Shown here piece after piece: positions 33,919-43,277 of a stretch of DNA of 64,000 nucleotides. The stretch's first letter is position 1. Each line of letters starts with the position of its first letter. The stretch lies in assembly GCA_964346765.1 (NCBI GenBank), contig CAYFWB010000007.1:31466-95465 (forward strand), read 5' to 3'. Under the pieces are notes generated by a model that worked only from the letters and a program-made list of their open reading frames with translations, was not told the DNA's origin and searched no databases. The translations under genes and the position numbers were made by a program. The DNA is from JBGSPQ01 sp964346765. GTDB taxonomy: Bacteria; Patescibacteriota; Gracilibacteria; UBA1369.

Positions 33919-35109
33919 CTAAACCACCCTTCTTTCAATCATAGGATTGATTTGGGTAGTAACCTCATAATTAATGGTACCCTGATGATCCGCCACCTGT
34001 TCGGCCGTAATCCTTTCAAATTGAAGAACACCGCCATAGCTGTTTGAACCGTTGGGTTTAATCTGTTGGCCGATTATCACAACCTCATCTTCAATCTGAA
34101 CTCCGGGAATATCTGTAACGTCCACCACCGTCATATTCATCATGATTCTTCCCAGAATCGGGGCTCTTTTCCCTCTGATCAGCACATTTCCTTTACCCGA
34201 TTGATTTCTGCGAATACCGTCACTGTAACCAACCGGCAAAACCGCGATCATCGATTCCTTGTTTGTTGAATATGTACATCCGTAACCGATAGCCGAATTT
34301 TCCGGCACACGTTTAACCGATGCCACTTTGGTTTTCCAGCTTAAAACCGGTTTCAATTCAATATCGTTATTACCATCATTATTTTTCATGCTTTGATACG
34401 AAACGTATGTTTCCTTTGACGGCCACAAACCATAAGTGGCAATTCCGGGGCGCACAAAATTACTGTGCGTGTTGGGGAACAAAATAGTGGCGGCGCTGTT
34501 CGCGCAGTGTTGATATTTAGGATTTAACCCCTCTTTTTTGATTTGCGAAACCATACCAAGAAATTGCTCTGTCTGAGCCGCAGCGTAACTGTGATCACAA
34601 GTGTCCTCTATGTTCGCGAAGTGCGTGGCCACCCCTTCCATCACGATCAGACTCTCTTTATAATAATTGATGATTTTTGCCAGATCTTCATGCATCACGC
34701 CCTGTCTGTTTGTACCCGTTTCAAGCTTTAAATGAGTATGCGCGGGCATTTGAATACTACACGTCACCTCTTTCAACTTTTCAAGAGTCTCTTCATTATA
34801 AACAACAAAATGAAAACCTTCCTTTACAGCTATCTCAAGCTCATCCAAAGGTACATATCCCATAATATAAATCGGAGCGGTAATACCGTTTTCCCTTAAA
34901 GTCATTGCTTCTGCCAGATTATCAACTCCCAGCCAGTCCGCTCCGGATTCCAGAATCAAAAAAGGAATCTCTTTTATACCGTGGCCGTATGCGTTCGCTT
35001 TTACCGCAGAACAAAACAAAGTACCTTCTTTCAACCGTCCTTTTAAAGTTTTAACATTATGCTGAACATTATCTTTGGAAATCTCCACCCAAGTCCGACT
35101 GTTGATCAT
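33919..35109 (-). CDS. alr: Alanine racemase
   Basis: 396 residues, usual length. Alr makes D-alanine for peptidoglycan. The PLP lysine is K37 in SAVKANAYGHG, and the catalytic Tyr lies in AIGYGCTYSTNK near residue 275. PLP-phosphate contacts and RPGIATYGLWPS are as expected. An insertion around residue 238 (SMKNNDGNNDIELKP) is slightly longer than usual. It lies upstream of the PilM pair on the same strand and divergent from the Bax-inhibitor-like gene. Confidence 0.96.
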   Translation of the reverse strand: MINSRTWVEISKDNVQHNVKTLKGRLKEGTLFCSAVKANAYGHGIKEIPFLILESGADWLGVDNLAEAMTLRENGITAPIYIMGYVPLDELEIAVKEGFHFVVYNEETLEKLKEVTCSIQMPAHTHLKLETGTNRQGVMHEDLAKIINYYKESLIVMEGVATHFANIEDTCDHSYAAAQTEQFLGMVSQIKKEGLNPKYQHCANSAATILFPNTHSNFVRPGIATYGLWPSKETYVSYQSMKNNDGNNDIELKPVLSWKTKVASVKRVPENSAIGYGCTYSTNKESMIAVLPVGYSDGIRRNQSGKGNVLIRGKRAPILGRIMMNMTVVDVTDIPGVQIEDEVVIIGQQIKPNGSNSYGGVLQFERITAEQVADHQGTINYEVTTQINPMIERRVV

Positions 35110-35275
35110 TTGGATTCATTAAATATCGGCAACAATAGTAATTAATTAAATTTTAAATTTCAAGACTGACGCACGGCTTTTAAAAAACCGCCTCGACGGC
35201 GATTTGACTTGTATTAAACGGTTTATTCTGGTATTTTGTGTGCTCGAAATTATCATATGAATAACTAAAGCAAAA

Positions 35276-35947
35276 ATGCAATCAGATCAACAATCATTGG
35301 TTTATTCCACAGCTCCTTCATTCATGTCCCAGGTTTTTGCCTATTTTGGACTCGCAATCTTAACATCTGCCTCCGGAACTTTTATCGGGCTAAACTATTT
35401 TGCCGAATTTTTCCTGGCAAACCCCGCGTTAATGTATGTGCTGTTTGCAATTGAATTGATACTTATTTTCACTTCGCGCATGTGGAGCGAAAAGCGTCCG
35501 CTCAATTATTTAATGTTTGTTACTTTCGCTTTCATAACCGGCGTCACAATTGTGCCTTTAATTGCTCTCTTCGCTGTTGAATTTAACGGATTTGGCATCA
35601 TACTTAAAGCGCTCCTGGCGACAACTCTTATGTTTGGAGGCACCGCGACTTTTGGATGGATAACAAAAAAGAATCTTTCCGGTTTGGGAGGATTCTTATG
35701 GGTCGCGTTAATTGGTATGATCATTGTTTCGATACTGGGCATTTTCATACCCTGGGGCAATAATTTCGAAATGTTTTTCGCCGGTTTCGGAGTTATCCTT
35801 TTTGGAGCATATACCATGTATGACATCCAGAGGATAAAGTATTCGGTTGGCATTAATCCCATGGAAGCGGCATTAAAGTTATACCTTGATATCTTCAATT
35901 TATTCATCTTTATTCTGAGACTGATGGGGTCGGTTTCCAGAGACTAA
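35276..35947 (+). CDS. Bax-inhibitor-1/YccA-like membrane protein
   Basis: 223 residues with seven hydrophobic helices. The end of the protein carries the family signature YTMYDIQRIKYSVG then AALKLYLDIFNLFIFILRL. Relatives act as pH-dependent Ca2+ leak channels or as regulators of membrane proteases (YccA with FtsH). First gene of a plus-strand series with yceD, rpmF, nusB and rnc; only 4 bases separate it from yceD. Confidence 0.93.
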   Translation: MQSDQQSLVYSTAPSFMSQVFAYFGLAILTSASGTFIGLNYFAEFFLANPALMYVLFAIELILIFTSRMWSEKRPLNYLMFVTFAFITGVTIVPLIALFAVEFNGFGIILKALLATTLMFGGTATFGWITKKNLSGLGGFLWVALIGMIIVSILGIFIPWGNNFEMFFAGFGVILFGAYTMYDIQRIKYSVGINPMEAALKLYLDIFNLFIFILRLMGSVSRD

Positions 35948-35951
35948 AATC

Positions 35952-36497
35952 ATGACAAAAAAAGTTAAATCAAGTCCTATTAAATTAAATATCGGCAAGA
36001 TTTGGAACAGCGGTGAAGGAACCACTCACAAGCTAGAACTGAATCTGCCTGTCGATTTCAATGATCCGGAGCTTAAGCCCACAAGCGACCTGGAAGCCGA
36101 AATCATGCTGATTAAACTGAAACATGAAATCAGCGCGATCATCGAAAAGGCAAAAATCACAGTCGAATTAAAGTGCCATAAATGTTTGAAGCATTATAAT
36201 AAAACAATCATTTTCGAAAACGCCGAAAGAGAATTTTTAGCTGACAAAAAGCAGAAATCAACAGATCCAAATGAACTTTTCTATATCGATTTTTCGGACA
36301 TGACAATAGACATGACCGATATGTTCAGACAGGAAATTTTCTTGCATTTTCCGCTTATTTCAGTATGCTCTAAAAGCTGTAAAGGAATATGTCCCGTTTG
36401 CGGTGTTGATCGAAACGAAAAAAGATGTATATGCAAAACACCCACAGACAACTCCAATAAGCCTTTCAAAGATCTAAAAAAATTAATGTCAAACTAA
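35952..36497 (+). CDS. yceD: YceD/DUF177-family protein
   Basis: 181 residues. A beta-rich N-terminal half precedes a first Cys pair (LKCHKCLKHY) and an acidic segment (FYIDFSDMTIDMTDMFRQE), then the second Cys cluster CSKSCKGICPVCGVDRNEKRC, presumably binding zinc. YceD is nearly always encoded directly before rpmF, as here (one base between stop and start), and affects 23S rRNA accumulation in bacteria and plants. Confidence 0.93.
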   Translation: MTKKVKSSPIKLNIGKIWNSGEGTTHKLELNLPVDFNDPELKPTSDLEAEIMLIKLKHEISAIIEKAKITVELKCHKCLKHYNKTIIFENAEREFLADKKQKSTDPNELFYIDFSDMTIDMTDMFRQEIFLHFPLISVCSKSCKGICPVCGVDRNEKRCICKTPTDNSNKPFKDLKKLMSN

Positions 36498-36498
36498 C

Positions 36499-36699
36499 AT
36501 GGCAAAACATCCGGTACCAAAGAAAAAGACTTCCAAAACCAGAACCAGAAGAAGATACAGTGCTTTTAAAAGCAAAGCTGTAAAAAAACTGGAAGGAGCG
36601 GTTAAGGCCAACAAACACAGATATGCCAAAGCCGACAGTGTCCTTAAAGAGGACAAACAAAATAAAGAAGTTGAAAAAATTACCAAGGTGAAAGCTTAA
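36499..36699 (+). CDS. rpmF: Ribosomal protein bL32
   Basis: 66 residues. VPKKKTSKTRTRRRYSAFK is the L32 signature. No Cys is present, so this is the zinc-free form. The C-terminal tail is Lys-rich. It follows yceD with a one-base gap and precedes nusB by 6 bases. Confidence 0.95.
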   Translation: MAKHPVPKKKTSKTRTRRRYSAFKSKAVKKLEGAVKANKHRYAKADSVLKEDKQNKEVEKITKVKA

Positions 36700-36705
36700 T
36701 CAGAC

Positions 36706-37131
36706 ATGGCTTCATACAGACACCTAGCGCGAATAGCCGTAATGCAAACCATATTTGCATACGAATTCCGTGAAGGCGTGGATCCGGTTAATACACTTGA
36801 ATACTGCACCGGTGAATTTTCCGATAAATTAAAGGAAAATGATTTTGCTTTTGACCTTTTAAGCGGCGTTCTGGAGAGTAAAGACGAACTTTTTGATGTG
36901 ATGCAAAAGCGGGCTCCCGAATGGCCGGTAGAAAGAATTGCCCGTGTCGATAGAGCTATTTTGGAAATCGGAATATATGAAATATTGCATTCGAAAGATG
37001 TCCCCTCGATTGTCGCGATCAATGAAGGCGTTGAAATAGCCAAGACATACGGCGACATGAATTCGGCCAAATTTGTAAATGGTGTATTAAGTTCTGTCAT
37101 GCATAAATATAAACCTGAAACAATTAAATAA
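36706..37131 (+). CDS. nusB: Transcription antitermination factor NusB
   Basis: 141 residues, usual length, all helical. Signatures include RHLARIAVMQTIFAYEF at the start, APEWPVERIARVDRAILEIGIYEI, IVAINEGVEIAKTYG and FVNGVLSSV near the end. NusB with NusE binds boxA RNA in rRNA operons. It sits between L32 and RNase III, both linked to ribosome production. Confidence 0.96.
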   Translation: MASYRHLARIAVMQTIFAYEFREGVDPVNTLEYCTGEFSDKLKENDFAFDLLSGVLESKDELFDVMQKRAPEWPVERIARVDRAILEIGIYEILHSKDVPSIVAINEGVEIAKTYGDMNSAKFVNGVLSSVMHKYKPETIK

Positions 37132-37136
37132 TAATC

Positions 37137-37856
37137 ATGCAAGTTAATCGTTACCAGACTCTTGAGCAAACAACCGGAATTATTTTCACGGATAAAAAGC
37201 TTTTGGATACGGCGTTTGTTCATAAGTCTTATGTGAATGAACATAGAGATTTAAAAGACAAACATAATGAAAGACTGGAGTTTTTGGGGGACGCGGTTTT
37301 GGAATTGGTGGTAACAGAATTTCTATACAAAAATTTTCCATCAAAAGAAGAGGGAGTATTAACAAACTGGAGAGCCGCTCTTGTTAAAGGCAAGCACCTT
37401 GCTGAAATCGCCACACTTCTGGATTTGGGAGCATATTTATATCTGAGCCGCGGCGAAGAAAGATCGGGCGGCAGAAAGAAAAATTACATTATGGCGAATA
37501 CTCTTGAATCCTTTATCGGCGCTATTTATCTGGATAAAGATTATAAAACCGCTCATGCTTTCATAGATCAATTCATCCTCAATAAATTAAGTTCCATACT
37601 TGAACAGGGGTTACATGTGGACGCCAAATCCCGTTTTCAGGAAATAAGTCAGGACAAACTCGGCATAACCCCCGAGTACAGATTATTAGACGACCAAGGG
37701 CCCGATCACGACAAATCGTTCATAATGGGAGCTTATTTTGGAGATGAGCTGATAGCGCGGGGGAGCGGCTCAAGCAAACAAAAGGCCGAACAAAAGGCCG
37801 CCGATCAAGCATTAAAAGCGAAAAAATGGGAACTTATTCAGGTAGAAGGTATTTGA
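37137..37856 (+). CDS. rnc: Ribonuclease III
   Basis: 239 residues. RNase III cuts double-stranded RNA, including the rRNA precursor. The catalytic signature NERLEFLGDAVLELVVTEF and the second acidic patch ANTLESFIGAIYLDKDY are present. The C-terminal double-stranded-RNA-binding domain covers about 165-232 (DAKSRFQEISQDK, GSGSSKQKAEQKAADQALK). It starts 5 bases after nusB and ends at TGA, its last 23 bases overlapping the convergent membrane-protein gene. Confidence 0.97.
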   Translation: MQVNRYQTLEQTTGIIFTDKKLLDTAFVHKSYVNEHRDLKDKHNERLEFLGDAVLELVVTEFLYKNFPSKEEGVLTNWRAALVKGKHLAEIATLLDLGAYLYLSRGEERSGGRKKNYIMANTLESFIGAIYLDKDYKTAHAFIDQFILNKLSSILEQGLHVDAKSRFQEISQDKLGITPEYRLLDDQGPDHDKSFIMGAYFGDELIARGSGSSKQKAEQKAADQALKAKKWELIQVEGI

Positions 37857-38598
37857 ATCTCTTTGCGGCTAAATAAGAAACAACGGCGGCGAAAATTAAA
37901 AAAGCCAGACCGACATACGGATGAATGTTGTCGCAAACGTAATATCCGCCAATATAAATGGTGTGAGCCGTTATCGCGTACCAAACATAAGCGCTGGAGC
38001 CCACCATCAGTCCGAAAACAACAACCATTGTCAGTAAAACATCCAGGATTAACAATGACCCCCTCTGTAATAAAGGTGCCAGCCCCATAAGTGGTGTATG
38101 ATCGGCTTCTTTAACTATCAAATCTCTGAATTGAGTCAATGACTCAAGCTGTGATGAATCAGCACCGCTGAAAAATTGAGTTAAATCACCTGAATTCATA
38201 ATTGACCAAAGTCCGTATGCGCCTAACAATGCCAATAACCCCAGAAGAAACGCGGAAACGCCACTCCATGCCAACCCAAAATACACCGCCTTAGTTCGTG
38301 ATCTGACTTTAAAAATTTTATCCAGTACAAAGAATCTGCCTAACTCATAAAAAAGAGCCGCGAAAAGCCCCAGTGTAAAACCTTGTATCAAAATACTTTG
38401 AGAACCGAAGTCCGGCCAATAAGACAAAGCGCCATCAACAACCGCCACATGAAAAAGCGCGATTATAATGGGAATAAGTCCGACTTTTAAAAAAAAGCCT
38501 TTTTCAACTCCGAACTTTTTTCTGGCTTCGACCGCAAGGTAACGCGTACCCGCTACCAAAGTCAGCCCGGAAACAACAAATAGAATCAAATAAATCAT
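37834..38598 (-). CDS. YhfC-like multi-pass membrane protein
   Basis: 254 residues with about seven hydrophobic helices. FFYELGRFFVLDKIF-like sequence (FYELGRFFVLDKIF) and the following FGLAWSGVSAFLLG resemble the YhfC group of intramembrane glutamic-type peptidases, but the GHGG-like motif is altered to AWSG and the later ER motif to QR, so it may be inactive. The resemblance is moderate and is inferred by eye. It overlaps rnc tail-to-tail by 23 bases and the start overlaps the previous minus-strand gene by 4 bases (ATGA), so it is translationally coupled to it. Confidence 0.75.
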   Translation of the reverse strand: MIYLILFVVSGLTLVAGTRYLAVEARKKFGVEKGFFLKVGLIPIIIALFHVAVVDGALSYWPDFGSQSILIQGFTLGLFAALFYELGRFFVLDKIFKVRSRTKAVYFGLAWSGVSAFLLGLLALLGAYGLWSIMNSGDLTQFFSGADSSQLESLTQFRDLIVKEADHTPLMGLAPLLQRGSLLILDVLLTMVVVFGLMVGSSAYVWYAITAHTIYIGGYYVCDNIHPYVGLAFLIFAAVVSYLAAKRFKYLLPE

Positions 38599-39605
38599 AT
38601 CTCGCCAATATCAAATGTCATCGGAAAAACAAAAACGCGTCCGGCCAATTTAAATTCCGCGAACGCGGTGTAACCGCCCGGGGTTAGATTACCCGTGCCA
38701 AAATAGATCTTGTTACTATCAGTCATAGCAACATTTGAAGGTGTAGTCGCAAAGAAATTTACATCGCCGTGCTTTAATATCGTCATCTGGCCGTAAGATT
38801 CAAGATAAGGTTCCAGAGAAAGCGCTGTACCATCTTTCGTTAAATCGAATGAAAACAATCTTCCGTTCTCAATATTATTCATCTCCATTTTTGCTGTTCT
38901 TGTCCCGTCGTAAAATTCAAGATTATTTGTCGGATTGGGTTTATTCAAATCATCGGGTGACTCTTCCCTAACAATAAGATCGTGTCTATATGCTATGGGA
39001 GCGCCGTTTAAAGGATCTATCACGATATAAGCATAGTAAGTGCCGACAGTCGGCATCCGTACTGAAACATTCCACAAATTGTTCTGGAACTGCGGTATCA
39101 TATGATTAAACTCGCTCATGTTTGCGTGTACCAGATAAAAATGCACTTTTTCACCCTGTATAGATTCAAGATAGTCGGGAGTCAAAGCATTTCCGTTATC
39201 GTCAAATATTTCAAATTTCAAAGGTTGGGTGGCCAGTTTTTGAAAACGGTCTATCCTGAATTTTACATTTTCACCTGCCGGGAAAGAAGCCATGAATTTA
39301 TTATCAAAGTTATTTTGATTATCAGTATTTACTTCAATCGCATTTTTAACATCTTCTGTATCGGTTATTTCAATTCTGCCGCTTGGCACATCAGCAATAA
39401 CATCCGAACCATCATTATCCGCAACGCTCACGGAAATTTTTTGTTCACCGTTTCTGACATCATTAACACCTGTAGGTAAACGCTCTTGTTGCTGTTCCGG
39501 TTGTGGCATCAGCATCAGCACAAGCCATAGTGAAACAAGCATCACTAAAAAAAGAAAAACGACTATCAGTGGCTGCTGAAAATTGGTTTTGAGTTTAGGT
39601 TTCAT
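38595..39605 (-). CDS. Membrane-anchored two-domain extracytoplasmic protein
   Basis: 336 residues. One N-terminal membrane helix (LIVVFLFLVMLVSLWLVLML), a 60-residue disordered spacer, then two related beta-sandwich domains. Domain 1 has VHFYLVHANMSEFNHMIPQF followed by VRMPTVGTYYAYIVIDP; domain 2 has LSLEPYLESYGQMTILK and LTPGGYTAFAEFKLAGRVFV. This layout matches exported proteins often found near copper or heavy-metal transporters, in which 'SxDLxxFxHxHP' and 'LxPYLGaxGH' are conserved; the His of those motifs are only partly kept here. It is coupled by a 4-base overlap to the YhfC-like gene. Function unknown. Confidence 0.72.
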   Translation of the reverse strand: MKPKLKTNFQQPLIVVFLFLVMLVSLWLVLMLMPQPEQQQERLPTGVNDVRNGEQKISVSVADNDGSDVIADVPSGRIEITDTEDVKNAIEVNTDNQNNFDNKFMASFPAGENVKFRIDRFQKLATQPLKFEIFDDNGNALTPDYLESIQGEKVHFYLVHANMSEFNHMIPQFQNNLWNVSVRMPTVGTYYAYIVIDPLNGAPIAYRHDLIVREESPDDLNKPNPTNNLEFYDGTRTAKMEMNNIENGRLFSFDLTKDGTALSLEPYLESYGQMTILKHGDVNFFATTPSNVAMTDSNKIYFGTGNLTPGGYTAFAEFKLAGRVFVFPMTFDIGEI

Positions 39606-39688
39606 AGGTTTTTTTAGGTTACAACGATAAATATTCTAGGACTATATTATAAAAAGTGCAAACAAAAGCCCTTAATCATACTTTATAA

Positions 39689-39717
39689 TTAACAGATGTC
39701 CATAAGTTTGATATAAT
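39689..39717 (+). promoter_or_regulatory. Promoter of the membrane protein at 39738
   Basis: TTAACA (39689-39694) and TATAAT (39712-39717) are 17 bases apart. Transcription should begin near 39724, leaving only about 14 bases before ATG 39738 and 5 before ATG 39729, so this mRNA is almost leaderless. Confidence 0.75.
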
Positions 39718-39737
39718 ATATTGATAAAATGATATTA

Positions 39738-40301
39738 ATGAACAAAGAAACAAAAAAACGACCGGCTGAAAAGAATAAAATTAATCAAAAAACCAAAGTG
39801 GGGATTTGGCTTAACGGCTATGAAGATTTTTATTCCAGATTCGATCCCCGCATAGCGGCTCAAAGAGCTTTATCCGCGGATTTTCTTAGACAGGTTAAGA
39901 CGATAACGATGGATATGAACGCGGACTCATTTGACATAACTTTTTTAATTCCAAAAAAAGTTAGAAATCACACTACTGAAAGCGTTATCAAAGAAAGGCT
40001 GATAGTCTTTTTCAAACAGGGGAGGCAACAGCATGAAAAAGAGAAAAAACACCTTCTCACGAGAGGGGTTATAGCCGCCGCTTTGGGCATAACTTTGATG
40101 TTTTTTACGTCAATGGTCGCTTATCAAAATGACCAGCGCTATTACACCACACTCTTTTTGGTGCTTTTCGATCCCACAGGTTGGTTCGCGACATGGTACG
40201 GACTGGATAGCATCTTTTATAAGTCACAGCAAGAAAATGAAGATTTGATTTTTTATCGCAAAATGGATAAATCCAATATTAGGTTTTTCAGTTACGAATA
40301 A
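39738..40301 (+). CDS. Small two-helix membrane protein of unknown function
   Basis: 187 residues from ATG 39738; ATG 39729 would lie too close to the predicted transcript start. A soluble N-terminal half (IAAQRALSADFLRQVKTITMD, then strand FDITFLIPKK) is followed by basic sequence and two hydrophobic segments (GVIAAALGITLMFFTSMVAY and YTTLFLVLFDPTGWFATWYG). The end is polar (MDKSNIRFFSYE). No family recognised. It stands alone with its own promoter. Confidence 0.75.
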   Translation: MNKETKKRPAEKNKINQKTKVGIWLNGYEDFYSRFDPRIAAQRALSADFLRQVKTITMDMNADSFDITFLIPKKVRNHTTESVIKERLIVFFKQGRQQHEKEKKHLLTRGVIAAALGITLMFFTSMVAYQNDQRYYTTLFLVLFDPTGWFATWYGLDSIFYKSQQENEDLIFYRKMDKSNIRFFSYE

Positions 40302-40448
40302 TCTATAAATTCATGCCCTTCATTAATAGATACGGCGGTGATGTTATCACTCTGTAATTTCTACAGCTATGAATAAGTTTTTTAAAACAGCTTTTGTTTA
40401 GCCATATGTTATGTTAAAGTTTCAAAGTTTGATTCCTAACATTTCACA

Positions 40449-42407
40449 ATGAATAAAAGACTTCTTACCATCATCAGCTCTTTGCTGTTTGTTTTATTGA
40501 TTGCCGGATTTAATTTTGCTTTGGCCACGGGCGGAACTTCTTCGGCTTTTAACGAGGTTACTTTGGATAATTCAATTCAGTTTGATGCCGAATTGCAGGC
40601 CGATGGCTCTGTAAAAATTAATTGGAGCCCTTATACGCATGGGGAAGATTTCACTTACTACAAAGTGATAAGATCCCAATCCAACAACAACCCAGTTTAT
40701 CCCGATGACGGCTATATCTACTATTCCTCCGATCAAAATCAGACAACATACACAGATAAAGAGGCTCTTGCCGGTACCAATTATTATAGAGTGTGCCATA
40801 TAGCCGCTCCGCAAAGATATTGCTCTGAGACAGTTGTTCCAATTGAAGTCAACGGCAGTCAATCGGGTCAGGAAGATGGCATGGAAGAAAATAGCGAAAA
40901 AGAAATAGTCTCTGCGAATACAGAAAACACAGGTATCTTTAATGACCTTCCATCGGGTCACTGGGCTGAAAGTTGTGTTCAAAAACTTGTAGATGAGAAA
41001 GTAGTTTCCGGAGACCCAGAAGGAACCTTCAGACCCAACGATGAAGTCAATAGAGCCGAGTTTGTAAAAATGATAATTCTGGCGCTATATCCGGAGCTGA
41101 AAGATTACAGTGGAAAAAACTGCTACAACGATGTCGGTGAAACAGATTGGTTTGCCGGCTTCGTATGCGCCGCCGATTCAAAAAATATTGTTAGCGGATA
41201 CGAAGGTGGATTTTTCTCACCCGCCCGTAATATCACCAGGGCCGAAGCCACGTCGGTATTGGTAAAAAGTTATGGACTTGAAGTAAATCAGGAAGCTACT
41301 TTGGTATTTAATGACGTAACTGTGGACTGGCAGAAACACTATGTGAATACAGCCTATAATCATGACCTTGTCAGCGGATACGAGGATAATACTTTCAGAC
41401 CCAATAATAGCTTATCAAGAGCAGAAGCCGCTCAATTGACATGTAATGCGCTCGAATCGGGAATGGAAAAAAATGAAACAGAAACAGTTTCCAAAGAGAC
41501 CACCGAAACTAATGAAGAATCAACTGAAAATGAAGATTCTACGACCTCTGAGGAACCATCAGAATTTGAAGAACAAGCGACAGAAGAACCGGCGACAGAA
41601 GAACCAACACAAACGCCGCCAGAACAAACCGGGGCAATTATCGTGGATCACACTACAACGGATTTAAGCCAAATACCGTCCGAATATATTGATGCCGCCA
41701 AAGACATGTATTCAATCGCTTACGGACACACTTCCCACGGTTCTCAAATAACTACGGGTATGGAGGGGTTGAAAGGCGATTCAGGGTCTCTTTATTACTT
41801 CACGAGTGGCGGTGGGGACGGCCTTCTATACAACGAAAGTCTGCTTTACGGTGATCTGGGGTCCGAGGGATCCACCGACTGGTACTCGCAAACACGCGAC
41901 ATGCTTGATTCAAACAGTCATATTAACATGGTTATGTGGTCATGGTGCGGGGGAGTCAGTGATATGACTTCAAATGGAATCAATCAATACTTCACATATA
42001 TGAATCAACTTGAAGAAGATTATCCCGATGTTACATTCGTTTATATGACCGGTCATCTTGACGGATCCGGAGAAGAGGGAAATCTGCATCTTAGAAATGA
42101 GCAAATTAGAAATTATGTTTTGCAGAATGATAAAATCCTCTTCGATTTTGCCGATATCGAAAGCTATAACCCCGACGGCGAATACTTTCTGGATAACTAT
42201 GCCACGGACGGTAACGAATACGATTCAAACGGAGACGGCAACCCTTGGGGCGATGCTAACTGGGCGACCGAGTGGTGTTCCGCCAATCCCGGTTCGGAAT
42301 TGTGCGCCTCAAATTCATGTGCTCATTCAACCTCATTAAACTGCAACCTTAAAGGTAGCGCTTTCTGGTGGATGATGGCCAACCTTGCGGGTTGGGATGG
42401 AAATTAG
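40449..42407 (+). CDS. Secreted SLH-domain protein with SGNH-like C-terminal domain
   Basis: 652 residues. Signal peptide (about 1-27, ALA at the end), a fibronectin-III-like domain (50-135, IQFDAELQADGSVKINWSP), three S-layer-homology domains (165-340; SGHWAESCVQKLVDEKVVSGD, TFRPNDEVNRAEF, ITRAEATSVLVKSYG, TFRPNNSLSRAEAA), an acidic Thr/Glu linker (340-395), then a 255-residue C-terminal domain with GHTSHGSQITTGMEGL, VMWSWCGGVSDM, FVYMTGHLDGSG and a Cys-rich end. This last domain resembles SGNH/GDSL-like secreted domains. SLH domains tie proteins to the cell wall polymer, so this is a surface protein, possibly an esterase. Enzyme activity is an inference. Confidence 0.88.
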   Translation: MNKRLLTIISSLLFVLLIAGFNFALATGGTSSAFNEVTLDNSIQFDAELQADGSVKINWSPYTHGEDFTYYKVIRSQSNNNPVYPDDGYIYYSSDQNQTTYTDKEALAGTNYYRVCHIAAPQRYCSETVVPIEVNGSQSGQEDGMEENSEKEIVSANTENTGIFNDLPSGHWAESCVQKLVDEKVVSGDPEGTFRPNDEVNRAEFVKMIILALYPELKDYSGKNCYNDVGETDWFAGFVCAADSKNIVSGYEGGFFSPARNITRAEATSVLVKSYGLEVNQEATLVFNDVTVDWQKHYVNTAYNHDLVSGYEDNTFRPNNSLSRAEAAQLTCNALESGMEKNETETVSKETTETNEESTENEDSTTSEEPSEFEEQATEEPATEEPTQTPPEQTGAIIVDHTTTDLSQIPSEYIDAAKDMYSIAYGHTSHGSQITTGMEGLKGDSGSLYYFTSGGGDGLLYNESLLYGDLGSEGSTDWYSQTRDMLDSNSHINMVMWSWCGGVSDMTSNGINQYFTYMNQLEEDYPDVTFVYMTGHLDGSGEEGNLHLRNEQIRNYVLQNDKILFDFADIESYNPDGEYFLDNYATDGNEYDSNGDGNPWGDANWATEWCSANPGSELCASNSCAHSTSLNCNLKGSAFWWMMANLAGWDGN

Positions 42408-42508
42408 TTGAACATAGTGTAGCTTAAACATTTCAAACTCTTCTGTTCAGGGTTCGCATTCATGTGATTATTATAATAAGGTATGAAATAGTAGTATTAA
42501 GTGCCTCA

Positions 42509-42537
42509 TTGTCAATATTAATATGTTATTATATTTT
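42509..42537 (+). promoter_or_regulatory. Candidate promoter of the MscS-type gene
   Basis: TTGTCA (42509-42514) and TATTTT (42532-42537) are 17 bases apart, with TATATT a little downstream as an alternative -10. Confidence 0.4.
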
Positions 42538-42595
42538 GGCAAATTTGCTATATTAACAAGTAGTCAAAAGCAAATTAATCTTAATCCTTTTTGCT

Positions 42596-43273
42596 ATGAG
42601 TTATTTCCAAAACTGGAACGATGCTGTTGTAGCTTCGCTCCAGAATCTCTGGGTTAAAATCGTGGCCTACGTACCTGAACTGCTAGCTGCACTGGTGGTA
42701 CTTTTAATAGGTCTGATTTTATCTTCTGTATTGAGTAAACTGGCCAAAAAACTGGTCGAACTTACAAAAGTCGACAATCTGGTTCAAAAAATTGACGCCA
42801 CCAAGAAACTTGAAGAGGCGGGCATGAAGTTAAGTTTTGCCGCCATTATCGCGTGGGTTGTTAAGTGGTTTTTCATCATTATCACGTTAATAGCGGTTGT
42901 TGATATTCTTAAACTGGAGCAGGTCAACCTCTTCCTGCAGGATATCGCCATGTATGTGCCCAATGTGATTGTTGCCGTGATAATTCTGGCCATAGGTTTG
43001 GTGCTTGGGCAATTCATTTTCGATGTGGTGGAAAAATCGGCAAAAGCTTCCAATGTTACAAAGCACACATCCGACGTTTTAGCCGCCGTCGCCAAATGGG
43101 CGATAACCGTTTTTGCGTTGCTGGCGGCATTGGTACAGCTGGGTGTCGCGACAAATCTTATAGAGATCCTGTTTACCGGACTGATTGCAATGCTGGCTCT
43201 GGCTTTTGGTTTAGCTTTCGGACTGGGAGGAAAAGAACAAGCTTCCAAGTGGCTGGAAAAAATATCCAAATAA
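42596..43273 (+). CDS. Mechanosensitive-channel-like membrane protein
   Basis: 225 residues made of five hydrophobic helices with two conserved-TM-helix repeats: LLAALVVLLIGLILSSVLSKL and VIVAVIILAIGLVLGQFIF. The end LALAFGLAFGLGGKEQASKWLE is the channel-lining helix signature of small MscS-related proteins (MscS TM helix, without the cytoplasmic beta domain). Such proteins may form tension-gated pores or be structural relatives. It ends in a strong terminator. Confidence 0.9.
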   Translation: MSYFQNWNDAVVASLQNLWVKIVAYVPELLAALVVLLIGLILSSVLSKLAKKLVELTKVDNLVQKIDATKKLEEAGMKLSFAAIIAWVVKWFFIIITLIAVVDILKLEQVNLFLQDIAMYVPNVIVAVIILAIGLVLGQFIFDVVEKSAKASNVTKHTSDVLAAVAKWAITVFALLAALVQLGVATNLIEILFTGLIAMLALAFGLAFGLGGKEQASKWLEKISK

Positions 43274-43277
43274 AAAA

